The notes beneath the pieces are model-generated. The model searched no databases, was not told the origin of the DNA, and worked only from the letters and a program-made list of their open reading frames with translations. The translations under genes were made by a program, and so were the position numbers. This document shows positions 56,774 to 64,000 of a stretch of 64,000 nucleotides of DNA, in pieces (position 1 is the first letter of the stretch; every line of letters begins with the position of its first letter). The stretch comes from Dyella monticola (GTDB lineage Bacteria > Pseudomonadota > Gammaproteobacteria > Xanthomonadales > Rhodanobacteraceae). The stretch spans positions 124,001 to 188,000 of the forward strand of contig NZ_QRBE01000001.1 in the NCBI RefSeq assembly GCF_003363155.1, read 5' to 3'.

Positions 56774-56805
56774 GGCGTAGTCCCCTGGATATTCACGACA
56801 GATGG

Positions 56806-56821
56806 GGCACGTTCTATGCCA
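56806..56821 (-). promoter_or_regulatory. Sigma-54 (-24/-12) promoter candidate for pilin 2
   Basis: On the minus strand the site reads TGGCATAGAACGTGCC, with GG and GC separated by ten bases and five of six -24 bases matching TGGCAC. It ends 33 bases before the pilin 2 ATG, leaving a short leader with the ribosome site. It lies in the divergent region shared with the S9 peptidase gene. Confidence 0.62.
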
Positions 56822-56952
56822 AATTCTTGGTTGGATTGTGATGCGTGCCGCTGTTTTGGACGGGCCACTGGGGCGGCCACTTCGATGCCTGACTTGCACG
56901 CAGCCGGATACCCCCTTACCGTCCTGGGCTTCGCAATCCTTGGGAGTTCTTC

Positions 56953-59082
56953 ATGAAGCTTCTGCTCGCTGCCCTGCTGTTGGCGCTGGTGGTGCCAGCG
57001 ATGGCCACGGATTCCTCGCCCGGCGTACCTATCGAAACCGGCTCCGGCCACCCTTTCGATGTGCATGACCTGGTAATGCTGGATCGCGTGAGCGATCCGC
57101 AGCTTTCGCCAGACGGACGCTACGCGGCCTTCAGTGTGCGGAGCACGGATTACGCGGCCAACAAAGGGGTGAATGCACTCTACATAGAGGACCTGGCCAA
57201 GTCCGGCAGTAAGCTGGTGAAACTCCCGCTAAAAGGCGCTTCCTCGCCGCGCTGGTCTGCAGACGGTCATGCGCTTTATTACCTGGCGGCAGCAGGAGAA
57301 ACGAGTCAGCTTTGGCGCCTGGACTTCGCCACGGTTCAAGGCGCATTGGATATCAATGCCGCCAAGCCCGTGCAAGTAAGCCATGGCCCCTTGGATATCG
57401 AGGCCTACAAGCTCTCCGCGGACGGCAAAAGCGTTCTGCTTTCCTACGCTGTATTCGCCGATTGCAGTGATCTTGCCTGTACGAAGGAGCGCCTCGATGG
57501 CCGTGCCAAGAACAAGGCAACCGGCACGCTTTATCAGAAGCTGTTCGTGCGCCACTGGGATACGTGGGCCGACGGGCGCCGCAACCAGCTTTACATCGCG
57601 CGATTCGGTGCGGATGGCAATTTGCCGGCTGAGCCGACATTGCTAAGCCGTGGCATCGACGGCGACATTCCCAGCAAGCCGTTCGGCGATGAGAGCGAAT
57701 TCGCTTATTCACCCGATGGGAATACGGTGTATTTCGATGTGCGCATCGCAGGCAACAGCGAGCCGTGGTCGACCAACTTCGACATCTATAAAGTGCCGGC
57801 GGACGGCAGTTCCATGCCGCAGGACCTCACGGCGTCGAACAAGGCGTGGGATGCTTATCCCGTGCCGTCACCCGATGGTAAAACGCTTTACTACCTGGCG
57901 ATGAAGACACCCGGTTTCGAAGCAGACCGTTTCGCCATCATGGCGATGGATCTGGCAACCGGTAGCGTGCATGAAGTTGATCCCTCCTGGGATCGCTCGC
58001 CCGGCGGCATGCAGATCAGCGCCGATGGCAAGACGTTATTCGTAACGGCGGACGACGAAGGTCAGCATCCGCTTTTTGCTGTGGACGTTGCCAGCGGCAA
58101 GGTCGACACCCTGGTGAGCGATGGCGCTATAAGCAGCTATTCCATCGCCGGCAAGCGCATCTTGCTGGCACGCGATGATCTCAAGCGTCCTTCCGACCTC
58201 TACACGGTTACGGCGGAAGGCAAGCATTTGAAACAGGTTACGCACTTCAACGCGGAACGTCTGAAAAACGCCAAGATGGGTGAGGCGGAATTCTTCACCT
58301 TCAAGGGCTGGAATAATGAAACGGTGCAGGGTTATGTGGTGAAGCCGGTCGATTACAAGGCAGGCCGCACTTATCCCGTCGCTTTCATTATTCACGGTGG
58401 CCCGCAGGGTGCCATGAGCAACGAGTGGAGTTATCGCTGGAATCCGCAAACCTACGCGGGCCAAGGTTTTGCAGTAGTCACCATCAACTTCCACGGATCT
58501 ACCGGCTACGGCCAAGCGTTCACCGATTCCATTTCAGGTGACTGGGGCGGCAAGCCGCTGCAGGATTTGAAGCTCGGCTGGCAAGCTGCGTTGGATAAAT
58601 ATCATTTCCTGGATGGTGATCGCGCTTGCGCACTCGGCGCGAGCTATGGCGGCTATATGACCTACTGGATTGCCGGTGTGTGGAACAAACCCTGGAAATG
58701 TCTGGTGGATCATGATGGCGTATTCGATGCGCGCATGATGTATTACGCCACTGACGAACTGTGGTTTGAAGAACACGAGAATGGCGGTGCGCAGTTCAAT
58801 GCGCCAGAGAACTACGAAAAATTCAATCCAATCGATCACGTCAAGGACTGGCGTGTGCCAATGCTGGTTGTGCATTCCGGCCATGATTTCCGCATCCCGA
58901 TCACGCAGGGCCTTGGTGCTTTCACGGCACTGCAACGTCAAGGTATTCCCAGTGAATTCCTAACCTTTCCGGACGAAAATCACTGGGTACTCAAGCCGCA
59001 AAACAGTGTGCTATGGCATGAAACGGTCAATGCGTGGCTAAAGAAGTGGACGGCCAAAGATGGAGTTGCTCCATCTAATTGA
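56953..59082 (+). CDS. S9 family prolyl oligopeptidase / dipeptidyl aminopeptidase, secreted
   Basis: A 709-residue serine peptidase. A signal peptide ends VPAMATD. The N-terminal beta-propeller (about 40-440) has PQLSPDGRYAAFS, PRWSADGHALYYL, YSPDGNTVYFDV and PSPDGKTLYYLA blades. The C-terminal alpha/beta-hydrolase domain has the nucleophile Ser in LGASYGGYMTYW (about residue 562), Asp in SGHDFRIP (about 645) and His in DENHWVLKP (about 677). Such acylaminoacyl- or dipeptidyl-peptidases degrade peptides in the periplasm and are numerous in xanthomonads. It is divergent from pilin 2 and not obviously linked to it. Confidence 0.93.
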   Translation: MKLLLAALLLALVVPAMATDSSPGVPIETGSGHPFDVHDLVMLDRVSDPQLSPDGRYAAFSVRSTDYAANKGVNALYIEDLAKSGSKLVKLPLKGASSPRWSADGHALYYLAAAGETSQLWRLDFATVQGALDINAAKPVQVSHGPLDIEAYKLSADGKSVLLSYAVFADCSDLACTKERLDGRAKNKATGTLYQKLFVRHWDTWADGRRNQLYIARFGADGNLPAEPTLLSRGIDGDIPSKPFGDESEFAYSPDGNTVYFDVRIAGNSEPWSTNFDIYKVPADGSSMPQDLTASNKAWDAYPVPSPDGKTLYYLAMKTPGFEADRFAIMAMDLATGSVHEVDPSWDRSPGGMQISADGKTLFVTADDEGQHPLFAVDVASGKVDTLVSDGAISSYSIAGKRILLARDDLKRPSDLYTVTAEGKHLKQVTHFNAERLKNAKMGEAEFFTFKGWNNETVQGYVVKPVDYKAGRTYPVAFIIHGGPQGAMSNEWSYRWNPQTYAGQGFAVVTINFHGSTGYGQAFTDSISGDWGGKPLQDLKLGWQAALDKYHFLDGDRACALGASYGGYMTYWIAGVWNKPWKCLVDHDGVFDARMMYYATDELWFEEHENGGAQFNAPENYEKFNPIDHVKDWRVPMLVVHSGHDFRIPITQGLGAFTALQRQGIPSEFLTFPDENHWVLKPQNSVLWHETVNAWLKKWTAKDGVAPSN

Positions 59083-59141
59083 GCAGAGCCCCAATCAAGC
59101 TCGATCAGGCGATTGGCTGGTCGAGCTTAAGGTGGGCCACG

Positions 59142-60824
59142 TCATTGGGGAGATCCAGGTTGCCCTTTACGCGCAAGAATTTCTTCGAGTAATTCCTTCG
59201 CCTTTTGGTTTGCAGGGTCAACAGCTATTCCCATGCGAACCGTCCGTTCAGCGGCATCCAACTTGTTTTCCTGCATTAATAATCGGCCGCTTAGCAAGTA
59301 ATAAACCTGAAGCTGGCCCTTTTCCTTTGCAAGGAAGGCAGAACTTCTCATTCGCTGTAAAGCCAGGGTTGCACGTGAAATGTCATCATTGGCCGTTGCA
59401 AACTGGGCGATGCCGACCATACAAGAGAAGCAGGGCGTTGGATCTGACAACTCAGCATCGGCAAGTTTAGTCGCGGCGTCGAAATCTCTATATTTGATGT
59501 AAGCAAGTAACAAGGAGCTCTTGGCTTGAGACGCTTCGGGGTTTTTTGCTAGCGCCCAGCGCCAAAGGGTTACATCGTTCGACCAGAGTGGAAGTGTTAA
59601 GCGAATGGTTACGATGGAAAGCGCAAGCCACAGCGACGCGGCAGTCATCGAGCCTAAAAGGACGGCGCTTTTGGCATGATACGAAGGCAGTCGAAGCGGT
59701 CGATACAGCAAAGGGAGCATGGCACACATCACCGCGATGGCCATTGTTGCGTAACGTTCATGGTAAAGGCTGAGTTCAAAATGGCCAGGAATGATGTGCA
59801 CTACCGGCAAAAGTGCGACGGTTACCGCAAGGATAATCAAGCCAAGTGGTGAGGCGTGCTTGATACCTGCATAGACTCCAAACGCAGGAATGCCTAATGC
59901 AGCTCCCGCCATGGCAAACGATACCAAAGACCAAGTATCGAAGATTGCTATGCTGACGGGATGAATGGGGCTCAGATCAGCAGTCGGCCAAAGGATGATT
60001 TTCCAATAATGCAAGTAGACAAAGCAGGCTTCCTGCAGCCTAGAAAAAAGCGAAATTGAATCGAACTTGAGGCCACCAGCGATGCTGCCGAGCGCCCAGT
60101 GCCGGAAAATGACATATGCGCACCCAGAAAGAAACATGCCGGCATACGCGAGCCCATTTCGATAAATGAGCACTCGTAGGGCCGAAGCGGTGGGCTGTTT
60201 GCCCGCTTGCTTGATAAGTATCCAATCGCACACTAGAACCAGGAGCGGAAATGAAATGGCCGATTCCTTTGCGCATGCTGCTAGAAAAAAAAAGATCGTG
60301 AGGCTAACGGCGCGTATGACCTGCTGTCGAATACTGATATTAGAAATCAAGCCTATAAGCATGAGCATGGTCAAGATAAGATCGAATTGACACCCAATCC
60401 ATGCTACGGGCTCGATAAGTGCTGGGTGGAGGCCATAAAGCGCCATGCAAAGCGGGACAACCCATGTCCGGCCTTTAAAAGGTAAGGGAGTGTCCGTAGT
60501 GAGCTGCCACGCAAGCGTGCCAACGAGCGCAGTGTTGACAACGTGTATCGCCAGCGAAACCACATGCATGGGGCCGGGTGTGCTTCCAAACTGGTGTACT
60601 TGAAGCGCAAAAAAAGCAACCACAAGTGGGCGAAAATAGTACGTCCAAAAGTTAAAGCCGCGGAAGATGGCGTGCTTCCACTGATCGCCCTGAGTCAGCC
60701 AGGGGTAATCACGAAAGCTCTGCCAATCGTCCCAGACAAAATTTGCGTGGACTATCGGCCAATAAACTACGGCTACAACAAGTAGCACAATGCCGGAAAG
60801 GAAATAGACGAGAGTTTTGGACAT
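59142..60824 (-). CDS. GT-C / TPR membrane protein, TMTC-like (paralog 3)
   Basis: A 560-residue relative of the two GT-C/TPR proteins. The ATG at 60824 follows AGGGGAAAG; the frame opens much further upstream inside corA and is not coding there. The first loop has HANFVWDDWQSF with the acidic pair; EPVAWIGCQFD, CAKESAISFP and FELSLYHERYATMAI correspond to the conserved points of the paralogs. About ten membrane helices precede a short TPR-like tail (about 460-560; AERTVRMGIAVDPANQKAKELL). It is on its own, converging on the peptidase gene, and is the most divergent of the three. Confidence 0.68.
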   Translation of the reverse strand: MSKTLVYFLSGIVLLVVAVVYWPIVHANFVWDDWQSFRDYPWLTQGDQWKHAIFRGFNFWTYYFRPLVVAFFALQVHQFGSTPGPMHVVSLAIHVVNTALVGTLAWQLTTDTPLPFKGRTWVVPLCMALYGLHPALIEPVAWIGCQFDLILTMLMLIGLISNISIRQQVIRAVSLTIFFFLAACAKESAISFPLLVLVCDWILIKQAGKQPTASALRVLIYRNGLAYAGMFLSGCAYVIFRHWALGSIAGGLKFDSISLFSRLQEACFVYLHYWKIILWPTADLSPIHPVSIAIFDTWSLVSFAMAGAALGIPAFGVYAGIKHASPLGLIILAVTVALLPVVHIIPGHFELSLYHERYATMAIAVMCAMLPLLYRPLRLPSYHAKSAVLLGSMTAASLWLALSIVTIRLTLPLWSNDVTLWRWALAKNPEASQAKSSLLLAYIKYRDFDAATKLADAELSDPTPCFSCMVGIAQFATANDDISRATLALQRMRSSAFLAKEKGQLQVYYLLSGRLLMQENKLDAAERTVRMGIAVDPANQKAKELLEEILARKGQPGSPQ

Positions 60825-60949
60825 GCTTTCCCCTGAATGCTGCCTTCTCATAATTAGTTGGTCGTGCTCGCCCAATTGTGGAAACGACGGTTTGCCAGAG
60901 CCCTGGGCGGACAGTTGCAGGTACTTTTTGCCATTCTTGCAAGTCGATG

Positions 60950-61939
60950 CTATAGCCATTTGGCGCGTTTTAGCGCCAAGTAAATACTTCCCACCAGGAC
61001 CGCCACCACGCCGATTATCATAGGGTACGCCCACGGCTGGTTGAGCTCCGGCATATGTGTGAAATTCATGCCATACCAACTCGTCACTAGCGTAGGGGCG
61101 GCGAGCATCGCGGCCCAGCCGGCAAGCTTCTTCATTACCTCATTTTGGCCGAAGGTGACCAGGGAAAGGTTGACGTTGATCGCAGCGGTAAGCATTTCGC
61201 GCATGGCGCTGATGGATTCGTTGACGCGGAAGACGTGGTCGTAAACGTCTCGGAAGTAGGCGCGCAGTTCATCCGGAATCAGCTCTGGATGCAGGCGCAC
61301 AAGCTGGTTGATGACGTCCTGCATCGGTGCGGCGGCGAGGCGAAGACTCATCAGATCGCGCTGCATGTCGTAAAGTCGGCGGACAGTATCGCGGTTGCGC
61401 GTTTCGGCGAAGATGTCCTTCTCGAGCGTCTGCAACTCCTCCCGAAAATCGCGCACAATAGGGAACAGATTGTCGACGACGAAATCGAGCACGGCATACA
61501 GTCCATATGCGGGACCGAGCGCCAACAGCTCCGGGTTTTTTTCACAACTGTGTCTGGCCGGGGTGTAAGAGAGCGATGCCCCGTGGCGGATGGTGATGAG
61601 ATAGCGTTTGCCCAAAAAGATGTGCGTCTCGCCAAAAGCGATGTGGCCATCAATGAGCTGCGCTGTTTGCACCACAATGAACAGTGAATCTCCATAGGCT
61701 TCGACCTTGGTGCGTTGATGGGCCTGCTGCGCATCTTCGACGGCAAGGTCGTGTAGGTCGAATTCTTCCTGCAGCTTTATCAAAAGCGCTGCATCGGGCT
61801 CATGCAAGCCGATCCAGACGAACGTATCGGGCTGCTTCACTATCTCGCTAATGTCATCGACGTCGATGTCGCGCAGGCGGGAGCCGTCGGTGTGGTACGC
61901 CACACTATTCACTATCATGGAGGGTGACGCATTTGACAT
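60950..61939 (-). CDS. corA: CorA-type magnesium/divalent cation transporter
   Basis: A 329-residue CorA family channel. A large N-terminal cytoplasmic domain (about 1-265; VWIGLHEPD, HDLAVEDAQQAHQRTKVE) leads into two C-terminal membrane helices, with the diagnostic YGMNFTHMPEL motif at about residue 290 and a short basic tail KRAKWL. It forms pentamers for Mg2+ or Co2+ uptake in the family. The HERT-like QQAHQRTKVE motif is typical of the well-studied bacterial CorA proteins. It is a single-gene unit. Confidence 0.95.
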   Translation of the reverse strand: MSNASPSMIVNSVAYHTDGSRLRDIDVDDISEIVKQPDTFVWIGLHEPDAALLIKLQEEFDLHDLAVEDAQQAHQRTKVEAYGDSLFIVVQTAQLIDGHIAFGETHIFLGKRYLITIRHGASLSYTPARHSCEKNPELLALGPAYGLYAVLDFVVDNLFPIVRDFREELQTLEKDIFAETRNRDTVRRLYDMQRDLMSLRLAAAPMQDVINQLVRLHPELIPDELRAYFRDVYDHVFRVNESISAMREMLTAAINVNLSLVTFGQNEVMKKLAGWAAMLAAPTLVTSWYGMNFTHMPELNQPWAYPMIIGVVAVLVGSIYLALKRAKWL

Positions 61940-62063
61940 CGCTGTTGCCGGACAAGTGGCGAAATATCGTCACATGATGCCGCCGATCACGGACGCGGCG
62001 CAAACTTCCAATTACCATGTTAAAAGGGTCCCGCGGGTGGGGCTAAGGGGTTAAGGGACGGGG

Positions 62064-64000
62064 ATGAGCGTCCAATGTGATGACTACCGCCTTGGCTACC
62101 GAGGCGATATCGAAGGGCTTCGAGCGCTGGCCATTCTCCTGGTTATCGGCGCTCACGCGGCTGTCCCTGGCTTTTCTGGTGGCTTCGTCGGGGTCGACGC
62201 GTTTTTCGTCCTATCTGGCTTCCTGATCACGGGACTGCTGATTCAGGAATTTACGAAAACCGGAAGCCTGAGTTTTACAAGCTTCTATATTCGTCGTCTG
62301 CGAAGGTTGCTTCCGGCATTGATAGCCATGCTGCTGGTGTGCAGCGCTCTGGCGGCGTTGGTATTGGTTCCCAATACACAAATATCCCAAGCGATGTCTG
62401 GCCTGAGTGCCACGGCCTGGCTAAGCAATGTGCACTTCGCGTTCCAGAAAGCGGACTATTTTTCCCCCGGAACAGAAACCAACATTTATCTCCATACCTG
62501 GTCGCTGGGCGTGGAAGAGCAGTTTTACCTGGTTTGGCCGGTGTTGATTTATGTCGTTTTGCGTAAATCGGCCGGGGAGGGATTAGAGCGATTGCGTGGA
62601 TGGATGCTGGCGGTGGCGGTGCTCAGCTTGACGGCTTGCATCGTGGCTACCTATGGCTATCCCCAGCTTGCGTTTTACATGATGCCTTTGCGTGCTTGGC
62701 AATTTTCGATGGGAGCGCTCGTGTGGCTGGAATTTCGCGAACGATCTGGCTGGCTGTTTGCGCGGATCGCTAGCGCCGGAGTAAGCGCCACACTCGGGTG
62801 GCTTGGATTGTTGATGATTCTGGGGTCCGGGTGTCTGCTGAACGCAAATAAGCCGTACCCAGGTTTCTATGCTGTGATTCCAACAGCAGGGGCTGCGCTT
62901 GTGCTTGCCACGGGAAGCATTGGGCAGGCAGGCGGCGCGCAACGCTTGCTTTCCGTTTCGCCTCTGCAATCGATTGGCCGGATTTCTTATTCCTGGTATT
63001 TGTGGCATTGGCCAATGCTCTTGTTGGGCTATGCATTGGTTGGCTCCCATGCGCCTGTCTGCCGTATCGCTTGCATTGCGGCCTCCCTCATTCTGGCTAT
63101 TGTTTCCTATCGGTTTGTAGAGTCACCGATTCGCAAACAACGCTGGTGGATGATCCATCAGCGCTTTGCGTTTTATACCGCTCTATCCGTCATGCTCCTG
63201 AGCGCAGTGACGATGCTGCATTGGTATGCGAGCGCCGTTGCGGCCAGCCACAGTCCTGGGCAGCAGCGCATTGCGGCCTCGCATGGCGATGCGCCTGTCA
63301 TTTATGCGATGGGATGTGACGATTGGTACAGGAGCGCCACAGTCAGGCCTTGCGTGTTTGGCGACGCCCACGCGACGCATACGGCGGTACTTCTCGGCGA
63401 CAGTATTGCGGGACAGTGGTTTCCTGCTGTCTGGAGGGTGTTCGATCGGCCCGACTGGCGATTGGTGGTATTTACCAAATCCTCTTGTCCGATGGCGGAT
63501 CAATCCTTTTTTTATGCGCGAATAGGGCGTGTTTACAGAGAATGCGATACATGGCGAAAAGCGGTGGTGCAACGCATCGTCCAGATGCGACCGGACGTCG
63601 TTTTGATGAGTTCGGTGGTCAATTCTGCTGTCGACGAAAATCAATGGGCGAATAGTTCCAGGCGCATCATCCAGCCGCTTAGCGAGGCGGCTGACGCGGT
63701 CTACGTGCTGCGCGCTACGCCTCATCTACCGTTCGACGGACCGGATTGTCTGGCAGGGCAATCCACATTGCCACGATGGTTGTTGCGCGGCAGGCCATGT
63801 GCCTCATCAGCGAAGGATGAACATGCTGATACGGTTTATACCTCGCTTGAGGAGGCTTCAAAAGGTCTCAAGAACGTGCACCTTTTGGATATGAATGACG
63901 ACATTTGCCCGAACGAGCTTTGCGCCGCCGAGTTGAATGGGACCATTGTTTTCCGAGATTCGCAACATATGACAGCCACCTTTGCGGCATCCCTTGCGCC
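62064..64000 (+). CDS. OafA/YrhL-type acyltransferase with SGNH domain, 3' truncated
   Basis: An inner-membrane acyltransferase that O-acetylates a surface glycan or peptidoglycan. The frame is open to the window end (645 codons visible). The ATG at 62064 is preceded by AAGGGA. The acyltransferase-3 domain (about 10-340) shows YRGDIEGLRALAILLVIGAHA with the catalytic-site His, GGFVGVDAFFVLSGFLIT, and IRRLRRLLPA, with about ten membrane helices. A periplasmic SGNH domain follows (about 390 onward), with LLGDSIAGQW holding the nucleophile Ser and DSQHMTA its likely Asp-His pair. The very end is missing. It could decorate the glycan made by the neighbouring cluster; this is inference. Confidence 0.88.
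   Translation, partial: MSVQCDDYRLGYRGDIEGLRALAILLVIGAHAAVPGFSGGFVGVDAFFVLSGFLITGLLIQEFTKTGSLSFTSFYIRRLRRLLPALIAMLLVCSALAALVLVPNTQISQAMSGLSATAWLSNVHFAFQKADYFSPGTETNIYLHTWSLGVEEQFYLVWPVLIYVVLRKSAGEGLERLRGWMLAVAVLSLTACIVATYGYPQLAFYMMPLRAWQFSMGALVWLEFRERSGWLFARIASAGVSATLGWLGLLMILGSGCLLNANKPYPGFYAVIPTAGAALVLATGSIGQAGGAQRLLSVSPLQSIGRISYSWYLWHWPMLLLGYALVGSHAPVCRIACIAASLILAIVSYRFVESPIRKQRWWMIHQRFAFYTALSVMLLSAVTMLHWYASAVAASHSPGQQRIAASHGDAPVIYAMGCDDWYRSATVRPCVFGDAHATHTAVLLGDSIAGQWFPAVWRVFDRPDWRLVVFTKSSCPMADQSFFYARIGRVYRECDTWRKAVVQRIVQMRPDVVLMSSVVNSAVDENQWANSSRRIIQPLSEAADAVYVLRATPHLPFDGPDCLAGQSTLPRWLLRGRPCASSAKDEHADTVYTSLEEASKGLKNVHLLDMNDDICPNELCAAELNGTIVFRDSQHMTATFAASLA

Overview
The window looks like a chromosomal segment of a high-GC gammaproteobacterium, most likely of the Xanthomonadales group (Rhodanobacteraceae: Dyella, Luteibacter or Frateuria relatives). 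This rests on gene content only: tol-pal next to queE/queC, a Xanthomonas-like xylan and glucuronate locus under a LacI-type regulator, the run pilB-pilC-pilD-coaE, and abundant TonB/S9 peptidase functions. Genus is not determined.

Layout. Bases 1-5030 hold housekeeping genes: the end of tolA, then tolB, pal, cpoB, queE, a palindromic MITE-like repeat, queC and tRNA-Lys(UUU) with a terminator. An orphan PAAR-repeat gene follows. Bases 5732-32811 are a large glucuronoxylan utilisation locus. A TonB-dependent receptor, a GPH-family transporter, GH43 and an aldose epimerase form one leftward unit. exuT, GH10 xylanase and uxaC form a rightward unit. GH67 alpha-glucuronidase, acetylesterase, mannonate dehydratase, GH3, KDG kinase and fructuronate reductase form a long leftward operon. 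xylB, xylA and a xylose transporter form another. Xylan would be cut outside, imported, deacetylated and stripped of glucuronate; xylose then goes to xylulose-5-phosphate and glucuronate goes via fructuronate, mannonate and KDG to KDPG. A LacI-family gene sits centrally, and four copies of a 14-bp palindrome close to TGTTAGCGCTAACA lie ahead of these units, so the locus reads as one regulon.

Bases 32977-36732 carry a TVP38-type membrane protein, a nucleoside deaminase, glnS and coaE, largely overlapping head to tail. Type IV pilus biogenesis genes pilD, pilC and pilB follow. Between pilB and two tandem pilin genes lies about 15 kb of visibly more AT-rich glycan genes: four glycosyltransferases, three methyltransferases, an asparagine-synthase-like amidotransferase, a flippase, and two large membrane proteins with a GT-C plus TPR layout. 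A third copy of the latter lies further on. Each pilin has a good sigma-54 (GG-N10-GC) promoter candidate.

The window ends with a secreted S9 peptidase, the third GT-C/TPR protein, corA, and an OafA-type acyltransferase cut by the window edge. The most novel-looking unit is the pair of pilins with TMTC-like GT-C/TPR proteins and the adjoining glycan operon, which I read as a candidate surface or pilin glycosylation system. No CRISPR array, rRNA, integrase or transposase was seen.
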